A stretch of 64,000 nucleotides of DNA from Uranotaenia lowii (GCF_029784155.1 NC_073692.1:432617324-432681323); one strand, 5' to 3'; shown: positions 48,587 to 60,377, numbered from the stretch's first letter. Made by a program: numbers and translations. Notes: a model not told the origin generated them from the sequence alone.

Positions 48587-49227
48587 TCTTCTTTAGATAA
48601 AAATAAATGTTTGTCTGTCTGTCTATCTTTCTGTTCCCTGAAGACTCGAAAATTTATGAACCGATCGATGCGTTATTTGGTATGCAAGACTTTTTGGGAT
48701 CGGAGATGGTTTCTTATATACTTTCAAATCGCTCCGACTTAATAAATGAGGGGGGAAGGGGCTTCTCGCTTAAAAAATAAATTGAAATATGACACAATTT
48801 TAACAATTTTCAGTAACTACTGAACCGATCAACGTAACATTTTTTGTGTAGCCGTTATCAAGACCGGGCATGATCTTTTTAAGAATTTCAAATCCAAAAA
48901 GAAGGGCATCCATAAAAAATTATCATCAATTTGACTAAATTTGAACAATACTGAACGGAACAATACGGAAAATACTGAACCGATTGACGTGAAATTTGGT
49001 GTGTATTCTTTCAAACCATTTTAAATTTAAAAAGGGGGAGCTCCCATACAAAATAACAAAAAATTACAAAATTTTAACAACATTTGAAAGATTTTTGCTG
49101 AAAATTGATAAACGTAAACGTTTTGACAAAATGATATGATTTATTACATTGACAAAGGAATTTTAACAAAATTTGATGATTTACTGTATTGATGGAAGCT
49201 TCCCATTTACATGAATGAAGACTGCTA
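48587..49227 (+). mobile_element. Helitron-like 5' fragment
   Basis: It begins TC after an A (48586/48587) with TAAAAATAAATG, a GTCTGTCTGTC run and the phrase GAACCGATCGATG. This arrangement recurs at 49228. Degenerate units carrying AACCGATCAACGT and AACCGATTGACGT follow. It is taken as the 5' part of a Helitron-like element because of the TC start in an A|T site and the relation to the second copy. No Rep/helicase ORF. Confidence 0.4.
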
Positions 49228-50486
49228 TCTAGAGCTATAAAAATGGATTTATGTCTGTCTATCTGTTCCTTATAGACTCGGAAGCTACTGAACCAATTTC
49301 TTGAAACTTGTTAGGTAGATACTTTTGAGGCCGGGGAACGTTTTTTATTACAGTTTAAAACTCCCCCCTCTTACTGGGGCCTTTGGAGACCCCCAAAGCA
49401 AAAACGAAATGTTTGCATAACTTGAGAACCATTCATGAAAATGGTACCAACTATGAATTGGTACCTCTCCTTTTTCCAGAGTGTAAAAAAGAAGGGAGGA
49501 GGGGGGCTCTCGTACGATTTTTTACACAACTCGAGAATAAGTCAAGCAAGTGGAACCAGATTTGGCATGTGAGGGTAATTGGATACGAGATATGTTTTAA
49601 TGATTATTTGATACCCCGCCCTTCCTCCAGTGAAGAGAATAAAAGGGAAAATTGGCTTCCGTACAGTTTTTTTGCATGACTGGTGATATAATTGTACGGT
49701 GGAAATTTGGCATGGGAGCATATTTGGATACGGAAAAAGACTCTAAGGTTGTTTAGGACCCCTCTTTTATCCTAGTTAACAAATAGGAAGAGAAAAGCGC
49801 CACCACACTTATTTTTATAGATGTCGAGAGTTAATCAGTCGAAAGGCATCGAATTTGGTTTATGATTGTATTTTGATACGAGTAATGTTTCTTAATTATT
49901 TGGACCCTCCCCTTCTACCATTGAGCGAGATAAAAAGAGGAGAGGGGAGCCTCGTACATTTTTGTTACATATCTATAAAATTAGTCATAGGAAATAAATC
50001 GTTTTTAGTAGGGAAGAGTTTTTGAGATGGAGAAATGTATCTATGCTTATTCGGGAGCCCTCCGTTGGGGTAATGAATAGGGAAGAAAGGGGCTCTCATA
50101 ATTTGTTTGAATAACTCGATAACATTTTAAACAATTGAGGTCGACTTTGTCATGGGAAAGTATATGAAAATAAGAATTTAGACTCCTTTCTTTTCAGCGG
50201 GGAGTTTGAAAAGGGAGTGGGTTGAAACTAAACGATTCTTTTAATAATTCAAAAAATGATCGAACAAATTGTGCATAGAAGGGATTGGTGTACGAGAAAC
50301 GTTTTCTTGATTAAAAAAAGGGGACTCTCATAATTTTATATTCAAAGACTTGGAAAGTGATCAATCAAATTTGGTTTGGGAGAGGAATTATACAAGTAAA
50401 ACATTTATTTATCATATTTGACATGATCGGGTTTTTGAGTATGAGCAAAATTCCTATGATTATTCGGTAGCTCTTCTCTCTTCAAT
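49228..50486 (+). mobile_element. Helitron-like element, 5' part with degenerate ~145-bp tandem units
   Basis: It starts TCTAGAGCTATAAAAATGG after an A, then a GTCTGTCTATC run and GACTCGGAAGCTACTGAACC. Degenerate units of about 105-150 bp follow, recognised by variants of ACTCGAGAA, CAAGCAAATGGAACC, TTTGGCATGTGAGG and CCCCTCC. The same unit words reappear at 54935-55330, after the nested insertions. No coding capacity; ORFs up to 98 codons cross units without a domain. Confidence 0.5.
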
Positions 50487-50893
50487 GGAGGCATCATCGA
50501 ATGTTGGTATAGGAAGAAAATGGTCAAAATCCTATTTAGAGAGTATGCTCGCATCCTGTAAAGCGTCCTCTGGAGTGCCTCAAGGTGGCCACTTGGATCC
50601 ACATCTCTTTATTTTGTTAATAAATAACATACCTGATTTTTTAAAAGATTTATTCGTTTTGATCAACGCCGATGACGTGAAATCAGTTTAACCCGTAAAA
50701 ATGATGGAAGATTGAAAGAAACTACAAAGAGATTTAGACGCGTTCTCTGCTTTTGAGAACGGATGCAAACTCAAAGTGAACATCTCGAAATGCTCAATGA
50801 TTTCGTTTACCGAAAGCAGAATTCCGATCTGGTTCAGGTATTCTCTCGGCGGAGATGACATCCAAAGAGCGATCAGCGTATTGGACGTAGGCT
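50487..50893 (+). pseudogene. non-LTR reverse transcriptase fragment, first part
   Basis: The frame reads GRKWSKSYLE, SSGVPQGGHLDPHLF and then NADD where YADD is expected. After two in-frame stops (TAA 50689, TGA near 50713) it continues as FSAFENGCKLKVNISKCSM and stops matching at VLDVG, 50893. The missing continuation (LGVTLDS) resumes at 52358. The palm motif is degraded, so the copy is dead. It is a different copy from the one at 41150-42372. Confidence 0.8.
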
Positions 50894-52357
50894 AGGCTTA
50901 CCAGAAACTTTCAGGAAAAAGGTAGACATTTTAGAAATTCTTCAAACCCTTATTTTGATGACCATTCCTATACATATGTTTAAGTTTCTTTAGCTAAAAT
51001 AGTTCAAGAAAGTAATAATATGTCGATGAATGGAATTTGTTTAGAAAATTGAATTTACTAGAAAACTTCCATCTTCTTAAACTGCGAACATACCAGTTGA
51101 AAATGTTGTAGTAATTTAAAATTCGAAAGTTTTTAAATATTTTTAACAGCTATTTTAATCATCTCCCAAGTTTATTTAATTTAATTCATTCATTTATTCA
51201 TTGTTAGATTGAAACAAGTTTATTTCCGCTCGGTAGTTCATTTTTATCCGGAATTTGTTTTTTTCTTAACTTTAAACTCAAAGGATTTTTTTAGGATTTC
51301 AGAGAAACATCTGGAGCCACAATCATTTGGAAGCAAGTTAAAGAATATTTTCTTTAAAAGCAAAATATTAACCTCGCTAGAACGTGCTCAAAGAACGCTT
51401 GACTAAACCAGATTGTTAAGGTAATGCTAAGAAAGGTTTACCATATTGTCCAGTTTCATCAGGACTTGCCCGGATATTTGACACATAATTCGTATAAAAA
51501 AGCCTGGATTTTGCCCAGATTTATTCACTTTATATCGGAAATTGAACAAAAAAAACTTAGATAGAGTTATTTAAAATTTTTATTTCTGCGATCTTTTTGA
51601 GCACGTTTTGTCTAAATAATCATGAATATTTTGATTTTGGGAAGCCTAAAATACGACTTAAAATCTGCTGATGTGTTTTGGAGAAAGAAATTATTATCAA
51701 GTGTGTGTTTTTTTTGTTTGTTATTGAATAATCCCGAGATTTTGATCAAATATGCCAGATATTGCCCAGATTTTAGGTTGAAAATTTTGAAATCCATTGC
51801 CTGGATTTCACAAGGTTTTTAGATAAAAATTCCCGGATTCGCTCGTTTCGGATATGTCTGGGAAATATTCTGGCAACCTTAAATGCTAAGAACCAAACGA
51901 GTTATTTTATCTTGTCTCTTATATTTTTTGAAAAAAATGCTGCTTATTTTGAGAAAGAAAAACACAAAAAAAACATTATATTTGAATGATTTTCTGTGTT
52001 GAACCAATGGGTTTAAACGTAGGTTATATTAAGGTTCTTCCAGTGTTATCATAAAAATGTTAATAAATTTTACAGCTTTATCGGTGAATGTCATTTTCTC
52101 AAGTAAAAACATTTCTAGTTTTGAAAATCATAGATAAATAAAAGAAGATTAGAAAAAAATGACATGAATTGAGAATGATCTAGGAGAGATTTTATTAAAA
52201 GTTTTTTCACAAGCACGGAACAGCTATTTTGAAGAGGTAAAATCAGAGAGGGTTGAGTCTACCACAAAAGTGAGTGAGTGAGAAAAAGCAGGGTGGCAGG
52301 ACATTTTCTAGAAAGCGGGGCATTACACGCTTTTGCGGGACGGATGGCAACCTTAAT
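50894..52357 (+). mobile_element. insertion(s) splitting the reverse transcriptase
   Basis: 1464 bp interrupt the protein frame between VLDVG and LGVTLDS. The left edge reads TAGGCTTACCAGAA and the right edge TGGCAACCTTAA, so both recall the AAGGTTGCCAGA MITE terminus. TAGGC at both edges could be a target duplication. A second, complete MITE (51433-51880) is nested inside. Exact ends are uncertain. Confidence 0.5.
51433..51880 (+). mobile_element. AGGTTGCCA-family MITE, ~448 bp, with target duplication
   Basis: It starts AAGGTTTACCATATTGTCC and ends with the complement of AAGGTTGCCAGAATATTTCC. Direct repeats AATGCTAAG, extendable to 11 bp (AATGCTAAGAA), lie at 51423 and 51882. A 9-11 bp duplication suggests a Mutator-like superfamily. 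The internal text (cctggattttgcccagattt, ggatatttga) is shared in inverse orientation with 13975-14365 and 23645-23954. No coding capacity. Confidence 0.7.
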
Positions 52358-52710
52358 TTAGGCGTGACTTTGGATTCCGGATTAAGTTTCAGAGACCTGT
52401 TTTATAACTTGGTAACGGATAAACTTGCACTTTTCGGTGTAGTGTGGCGCTTTGCTGGGGAATTGGAAGATTCAACCATGCACCATCAAAAGCCTGTATG
52501 TCAGTTTGGTAAGATCTAGATTCGATTTTGTGAGGAGTACAGAAACGCTTCGTGGAAATCGCTGTCAGGAATCTAGGCTTTGAAGAAAACTTCCCAGATT
52601 ACGAACAAATCTGTTACCTATTGGATCTGGATTTATTAGACAACCGTTCTTTATTTAAATTGAACGCGGTTGGCCAACTCAACTTTATTACGCTCACGAT
52701 TGACAGCTAA
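52358..52710 (+). pseudogene. non-LTR reverse transcriptase fragment, second part
   Basis: It resumes with LGVTLDSGLSFRD and WRFAGELED, then after shifts of frame SLYVSLVRSRF, and in a further frame from 52538 VQKRFVEIAVRNLGF and YEQICYLLDLDLLDNRSLF down to a TAA just before repeat copy B. This is the conserved C-terminal region after the reverse-transcriptase core. At least two frameshifts make it a pseudogene. Confidence 0.8.
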
Positions 52711-54919
52711 TAGGGTAAATGTACCCGACCTTGGCACCTACGGCATGGTTAACCCTTTTTTTTTCAACATTCCAACCTTCCTGTTGAGTGCACCATAGAA
52801 CATCCTTTGAAGAATTTACTTGCTAACTTGCTTAGAGTTCAACAAAAATATGTTTTCTCTATGGAACTTTCATAATTGTGAGCAAAATGCATGCAAAGTA
52901 TTCACTGCGGTGCTCCAATTACTTGGCCGCCGTACCAATTGTTTGCCATTTCGATGATCCGATTCTTGGCCACCAACAATGAGCAATAGATCTTTACCAA
53001 CAACGCTCAATTGACAGTTAACAGAATCGTGCGCTATTCTGAATATATGGCCACTGACAGAAAGACGTCAGCTGAGCGTAATGTTTTATGCGACGATGGA
53101 ACACCGGGCTTCACTCATACAACAACCTTGTTTTTGAAAACATTGATGAAATTTGGTTGGAAGAGAAGCACAAAATAAGCTTCCGTTTCAAAAAGTTGGA
53201 AGTCCAGAATATCCGCAAATTTTTTTAAAATTTTGAAAACTTTAAACTTTTTACTCATTAAAACAAAGTGATGATTATAAACACCTCAGGTTGTTTCAGA
53301 ATATTTGTGTATGAACAAGAATCATTGGTTTATGAATGACAACCAAACCTTCATCAGGGGGACCAATTCAGAAACGAATTATGTCCGCGAGTGGTTTGAA
53401 TTTTCTCTTTTTTATGAACATTAAATCCCTTTGATGAAATCTAAACTAACATATTTTGTAAGCAAACTTTTTAAACTGGTCACTTCAAAAAATTTCTCCA
53501 ATATGTATACAGTAAGTTACTTATGAAGGACTGATAAAATCTGAATAAAGCCAATCAATCTAGGAAAAATATTTCAGATGGCATGGGCTTATCTAGACTA
53601 GCCCAGGTTTTCAACGTAAGATTTAAAAAAAAAGTTGGTGTGGTCCAACTGCCAGAATATTGAGGTAAAATATCCGTATCTAGCCCGGATTGATTCACAT
53701 TTCTTGATTTTTTTTAAAGAGATTTCACAGTTCATCATTTTTGTGAAGTTTTTTGAGACAATTTCATCAAAATAAAAATCAAATACGACTTGAACGGGCG
53801 TAATACTAAAAGGTTTGAGCCGTGTCAAATAAACGAATTATAAAAAAACGACTTGAACGTGGTTGTTGTGAAAGTGGTATTGTAACATTGAATTGAAATA
53901 TCTTATTTTGAACTTTTCTCATCGATTAGATTTTTCCAAATATTGGAAAAATTGCTCAGATTTTCTCAGGCTTTTTTTGGAGAATTTCCTGACTTGAATG
54001 CTAACTGGACAAATACAGGAATGCTAAGCCTAACGACAGATTCATTTACGACATTTCTATGGTTCTGTGCATCATTATGTGTTGTCATTTATAAAATATT
54101 GTTTAAATTATTCCTTTTGAGTTTTTATAGACCATAAGTTGATAGTAGAATACTCTAGGAGACTCGAGATTGCGACATATAGCGTTATTTTCACAACCAA
54201 ACAACGATCTTCATATTGTGGAGTTTGGCTTCATAAAGTAAGAAATTGAAAAAATTCTTGAATGGTATTTTAAAAGTTTGCCCTTTTGAATTTGTTAGCT
54301 TAGATAATGAGCTTTTAGCAAGAGCCATCTTGAATGCCCGGGGCGTTGTGCAGTGGTTTGACACGCCAAATAGGTGTTAGAATGTAAACCTTGTTAAAAC
54401 ATATTTTTTTAATTCGACTCACATCTAATATTTTAAGGAATAATTGGAAAGAAAACGATATTTTCCTGAACTTCCATCTTCTGTTTCCAAGAAAAAAATT
54501 AGAACAAAAATTCAAAAAAATAAATCTGAGTATATGGTTCCCACGCAATAGAAAACGATTCCAAAACTCAATTAATTATGTATTGTATATACTAAAGTCA
54601 TAAATTGCCATCGATCTAACAATTTTTAGATAAGAAAAACATCTTAAGTCTTGTGAGTTGCTTAATTTCACTTAGTTTTTTTTTTATTTCGAACCACTGT
54701 GTTCAGTAGGAGACCACGTGGCATTTGCTCGGCAGACTGCAATGCAAATGCTGTTCGCACGCATACCAACGTACCTTCGATTCATGGTTCCCAAAAAGCG
54801 ATTTTTGCATTTTCAATGCTTGGATATGACTTTAAGTTAGTCGAATCACTAAAGTTCTCCAACTTATTTCGAAGCTCAAGTTGATAGAAACGGTCTTATC
54901 ATACAACCCAATTAGTATG
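52711..54919 (+). repeat. unclassified ~2.2-kb interspersed repeat, copy B, uninterrupted
   Basis: Homologous along its length to copy A (5131-5886 plus 8114-9452). It follows directly on the reverse-transcriptase remnant and is followed by Helitron-like text, so it inserted into that complex. It holds a single ATGAAGGA where copy A carries the hAT insertion. The minus ORF at 53598-53828 has a counterpart in copy A (8172-8357), but both lack a domain and are short. Confidence 0.85.
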
Positions 54920-55494
54920 GCGCGAAAATTTTACTAGCAAGAGAAACCAAAGTTTGCATGAGAATTTGTTTAAGTTATCAAGAAAATGGAGGCAAAATGT
55001 AATAGTTTATGATACTCTTTTTCCAATGGGTGTATAGGAAAGGGCTTCTAAAACATGTTTACAATAATCTGAGCCCTGAGAGATATTTAATCAATTAATT
55101 CAAATCAAATTTGGCCAGGACGGGTAAAAGGTAACGATATTATTTGTATCAATTTGTACCACTTCCGCAATAATATTGTATTGGCAGTTGGGCATGCTTG
55201 ATTACCAGATATGATTTTAATTATATTCAAGAATCCCCCCCCCCCTTTCCAATGGGATAAGAAGAAGAAGAAGGGGGCTGCCAAAAAAGTTGAATGGCAC
55301 AACTCGAAAACTTATCAAGAAAAAAAAGAAAAATATGGAACAATCATTATAAGTTAACGAAATATGATCCGCCAGCAGTTCGAGACCCCTCATCAGTTCT
55401 CATTTTGAAATGATGTACAAATAAAATAAAATAAATTATCATCAATTGTTTCATAAATTTTAAAAGGAGTAGCAAAGCACACCGGGTCAGCAAG
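54920..55494 (+). mobile_element. Helitron-like element, 3' part
   Basis: Text such as ACTAGCAAGAGAAACCAAAGT and CACAACTCGAAAACTTATCAAG continues the degenerate units of 49228-50486. It ends GCAAAGCACACCGGGTCAG-CAAG followed by T at 55495, close to the CTRR|T rule of Helitrons (CAAG for CTAG). The 5' and 3' parts together would frame a nested locus of about 6.3 kb. Confidence 0.45.
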
Positions 55495-55920
55495 TTCAAA
55501 ATAAAGTTTATATTTTGATGAAGACTTTAGAAGCTTTAAGGAGTAAATTTCACTTGAACAGCTTGCTTTACATTTTTAAGCACTAGGTTCGACAAATAAC
55601 GTCATAGTCAATACGGTTTAGTTTTTGAAATCTTAAAAAAATTAAATGTGGAAAGAGTTAAAAAAAGAAGGATATTCTTCCTACATCAATTGAATTTGTC
55701 ATTCCTTATACTGTTCATTTGTTCAATTTGCTAACCAGAGCATTTATGTAATCACCCACTGACATAAATCAGCTCGTCATTTCTTCATCGATGTCTCTAT
55801 CTATTCTCGTCCCCGTTCCTCGTGAACTGAATCATAATTAAATCTGGCTGGCCAGTTTTCGTCGATGTCTGCCAACAAACGTAATTTCGCCTAATTTAAT
55901 GACCCATATGTTTCGTCAGT
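55495..55920. other. AT-rich DNA, nothing recognised
   Basis: No ORF or repeat end seen. Confidence 0.5.
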
Positions 55921-57576
55921 AGCACCCACATTAGACTACGGGAATGGTACCGTTGATGATTGTTGTATAAATCATCGCAAATTCAGTCGGATTTCCCAGA
56001 AGGCCCCTCGCCACGCCACGCCACGCTTTTCTGCCGAAAAACGTAAATAAATTCCGACTGTGCGAATTTGAAAAACTCCGCTCAAACATCCTGACTTGGC
56101 ACAAAATAAAAAGGAAAAACTTCCGGTCCCTCACCCTCTCGATTCCAAATTCAAACATCCCCCCTTTCCTACTGGCCTTCAGCACTCGGAGTGGAATGAG
56201 CCAGCACATTATCTCGTGTATTCTTCGGAAGTAAGGCAAAGGAAGGGGCATCATCCCCACCAGAGAAATGTACCGACAGTAGAAAAAACCTATTTCCGTG
56301 GGGGGAAGTCCGGTGCAGTCCATTTTTTTGATACCGGGGACGATTTAAGCCAAGCCAAGCGACCAGCAGCAGGGAGGGATCAAGCGATACAACAAAGCTC
56401 GACTCGACACGGACAGATATCTCAACGAATGGCCAAGAGACCAATGGGGAGTACAATGGGGACTCGAATGGAATTGAGAGATGAAATGAAACGAAATGAA
56501 CACAGGGAAAAAAGTAAGAGTGTCCTTTGAACAGAACAGCGAAATCATCTCAAACAAGCTTTTTCATCAAAGTGATGAGACTGACTTTCTTTTAAGTCTT
56601 TCTTCTTTTTTTGGGACTGTTTTTCGATGTGAAAAAAAATCCCCCTCTCTTAAAGCTTAAAGAGATCCAAACCAGCTGTTTTGAAGTGGAGCCCGCGAGG
56701 TTTGAGTTGGGGTCAAAAGTGGGGGGAATATCAACAGAACTTGAAAGGGCAACAACAGGAAAAAGGACTCTCATTTCGTAATTCGCTTTTCGGAACTAAG
56801 AACCATTCATGTTTATTTTTTCCCTTCCATTCCTGTTTCTATATATCTTTTTGCCCAAGATTAACCCCTATAGAAATTAAAGAAGCAAGGACTCATTCCG
56901 CTAGCAGTTATATTCCCGGGCCGCAACTCACGCAGATTATTCTACATTGCTAGTAGAAGGTCCAGAAAGCTGAGTGCGGTTGTCAAAGTTTCTTTCCGAG
57001 TTCCGAGTTCGACATTTCTCTCCCTCAGCCACAATCCAACTGTGTTCTGAACAAATAGAGAAGAAAACACAAGACATAATAAAACAAAATCAACTCAGCG
57101 AAACTTTTGTGCCCGGGAATAAAAGTTCTGCACACTGCATGGCCAACAGACCCACAATCTGGGTAGAAAAAAGCCTCTTTCTGTGAGAAAAAGTGGTAAG
57201 GGAAGGCGAGGAACCACATTCTAGTTGAGGAAAAAATATTCTGTAATTGGCTGCCGGATTGAAATTTGTTTCATTGGTCAATTTGGCAATCGAGACGACG
57301 CCAAAATCGAATACGGGTAGGGGGCGAGAAACTTTTCGAACAAGTTGAATATGAGATGCAGCATCGTTGCTGCTGTACCAACTTCAATGCGCAAGTTATT
57401 GAAGGACCATGTTTTGTCCCATTCGTGACTGAATAAAAGCTCATCACTTTTGAGTTTAACAAAAAACTTTCTGCTATCAATGGAAGGACTTTTATTCGAC
57501 AACGGTGTTCAATAAATGTTCAACACTCCGATGAAAGAAAAGTTTTGTTACCATATTATTTCTAAATTGAGACCAT
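55921..57576. other. GC-raised island, conflicting ORFs
   Basis: A 144-codon plus ORF (56096-56530) and a 130-codon minus ORF (55931-56323) overlap. Neither has a recognisable domain, signal peptide or splice pattern. CCACG units lie near 56010-56026. The region runs directly into array 3. Confidence 0.4.
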
Positions 57577-60377
57577 ATTGTCAAAATTGTCAAAATTGTC
57601 AAAATTGTCAAAATGGTCAAAATGGTCAAAATTGTCAAAATTGTCAAAATTGTCAAAATTGTCAAAATTGTCAAAATTGTCAAAATTGTCAAAATTGTCA
57701 AAATTGTCAAAATTGTCAAAATTGTCAAAATTGTCAAAATTGTCAAAATTGTCAAAATTGTCAAAATTGTCAAAATTGTCAAAATTGTCAAAATTGTCAA
57801 AATTGTCAAAATGGTCAAAATGGTCAAAATTGTCAAAATTGTCAAAATTGTCAAAATTGTCAAAATTGTCAAAATTGTCAAAATTGTCAAAATTGTCAAA
57901 ATTGTCAAAATTGTCAAAATTGTCAAAATTGTCAAAATTGTCAAAATTGTCAAAATTGTCAAAATTGTCAAAATTGTCAAAATTGTCAAAATTGTCAAAA
58001 TTGTCAAAATTGTCAAAATTGTCAAAATTGTCAAAATTGTCAAAATTGTCAAAATTGTCAAAATTGTCAAAATTGTCAAAATTGTCAAAATTGTCAAAAT
58101 TGTCAAAATTGTCAAAATTGTCAAAATTGTCAAAATTGTCAAAATTGTCAAAATTGTCAAAATTGTCAAAATTGTCAAAATTGTCAAAATTGTCAAAATT
58201 GTCAAAATTGTCAAAATTGTCAAAATTGTCAAAATTGTCAAAATTGTCAAAATTGTCAAAATTGTCAAAATTGTCAAAATTGTCAAAATTGTCAAAATTG
58301 TCAAAATTGTCAAAATTGTCAAAATTGTCAAAATTGTCAAAATTGTCAAAATTGTCAAAATTGTCAAAATTGTCAAAATTGTCAAAATTGTCAAAATTGT
58401 CAAAATTGTCAAAATTGTCAAAATTGTCAAAATTGTCAAAATTGTCAAAACTGTCAAAATTGTCAAAATTGTCAAAATTGTCAAAATTGTCAAAATTGTC
58501 AAAATTGTCAAAATTGTCAAAATTGTCAAAATTGTCAAAATTGTCAAAATTGTCAAAATTGTCAAAATTGTCAAAATTGTCAAAATTGTCAAAATTGTCA
58601 AAATTGTCAAAATTGTCAAAATTGTCAAAATTGTCAAAATTGTCAAAATTGTCAAAATTGTCAAAATTGTCAAAATTGTCAAAATTGTCAAAATTGTCAA
58701 AATTGTCAAAATTGTCAAAATTGTCAAAATTGTCAAAATTGTCAAAATTGTCAAAATTGTCAAAATTGTCAAAATTGTCAAAATTGTCAAAATTGTCAAA
58801 ATTGTCAAAATTGTCAAAATTGTCAAAATTGTCAAAATTGTCAAAATTGTCAAAATTGTCAAAATTGTCAAAATTGTCAAAATTGTCAAAATTGTCAAAA
58901 TTGTCAAAATTGTCAAAATTGTCAAAATTGTCAAAATTGTCAAAATTGTCAAAATTGTCAAAATTGTCAAAATTGTCAAAATTGTCAAAATTGTCAAAAT
59001 TGTCAAAATTGTCAAAATTGTCAAAATTGTCAAAATTGTCAAAATTGTCAAAATTGTCAAAATTCTCAAAATTGTCAAAATTGTCAAAATTGTCAAAATT
59101 CTCAAAATTCTCAAAATTCTCAAAATTCTCAAAATTCTCAAAATTCTCAAAATTCTCAAAATTCTCAAAATTCTCAAAATTCTCAAAATTCTCAAAATTG
59201 TCAAAATTGTCAAAATTGTCAAAATTGTCAAAATTGTCAAAATTGTCAAAATTGTCAAAATTGTCAAAATTGTCAAAATTGTCAAAATTGTCAAAATTGT
59301 CAAAATTGTCAAAATTGTCAAAATTGTCAAAATTGTCAAAATTGTCAAAATTGTCAAAATTGTCAAAATTGTCAAAATTGTCAAAATTGTCAAAATTGTC
59401 AAAATTGTCAAAATTGTCAAAATTGTCAAAATTGTCAAAATTGTCAAAATTGTCAAAATTGTCAAAATTGTCAAAATTGTCAAAATTGTCAAAATTGTCA
59501 AAATTGTCAAAATTGTCAAAATTGTCAAAATTGTCAAAATTGTCAAAATTGTCAAAATTGTCAAAATTGTCAAAATTGTCAAAATTGTCAAAATTGTCAA
59601 AATTGTCAAAATTGTCAAAATTGTCAAAATTGTCAAAATTGTCAAAATTGTCAAAATTGTCAAAATTCTCAAAATTGTCAAAATTGTCAAAATTGTCAAA
59701 ATTCTCAAAATTCTCAAAATTCTCAAAATTCTCAAAATTCTCAAAATTCTCAAAATTCTCAAAATTCTCAAAATTCTCAAAATTCTCAAAATTCTCAAAA
59801 TTGTCAAAATTGTCAAAATTGTCAAAATTGTCAAAATTGTCAAAATTGTCAAAATTGTCAAAATTGTCAAAATTGTCAAAATTGTCAAAATTGTCAAAAT
59901 TGTCAAAATTGTCAAAATTGTCAAAATTGTCAAAATTGTCAAAATTGTCAAAATTGTCAAAATTGTCAAAATTGTCAAAATTGTCAAAATTGTCAAAATT
60001 GTCAAAATTGTCAAAATTGTCAAAATTGTCAAAATTGTCAAAATTGTCAAAATTGTCAAAATTGTCAAAATTGTCAAAATTGTCAAAATTGTCAAAATTG
60101 TCAAAATTGTCAAAATTGTCAAAATTGTCAAAATTGTCAAAATTGTCAAAATTGTCAAAATTGTCAAAATTGTCAAAATTGTCAAAATTATCAAAATTGT
60201 CAAAATTGTCAAAATTGTCAAAATTGTCAAAATTGTCAAAATTGTCAAAATTGTCAAAATTGTAAAAATTGTCAAAATTGTTAAAATTGTCAAAAATTGT
60301 CAAAATTGCCAAACTTGTCAAAATTGTCAAAATTGTCAAAATTGTTAAAATTTTCAAAATTGTTAAAATTTTCAAAA
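57577..60377 (+). repeat. 9-bp satellite array 3, unit GTCAAAATT, with higher-order duplications
   Basis: About 300 regular units to 60290, then a few out-of-phase or changed units to about 60377. Paired ATGGTC variants at 57615/57624 recur at 57813/57822. A pattern of one CTC unit, three normal units and eleven CTC units occurs at 59065-59199 and again at 59668-59802. These mark internal duplications of 198 and 603 bp. Five of six frames are open, giving meaningless ORFs of up to 955 codons. Confidence 0.98.

Noticed and set aside
56096..56530. 144-codon ORF as a gene
   Set aside because: It overlaps a 130-codon ORF on the other strand. There is no domain, no splice or promoter evidence, and such ORFs are expected in balanced-composition DNA.
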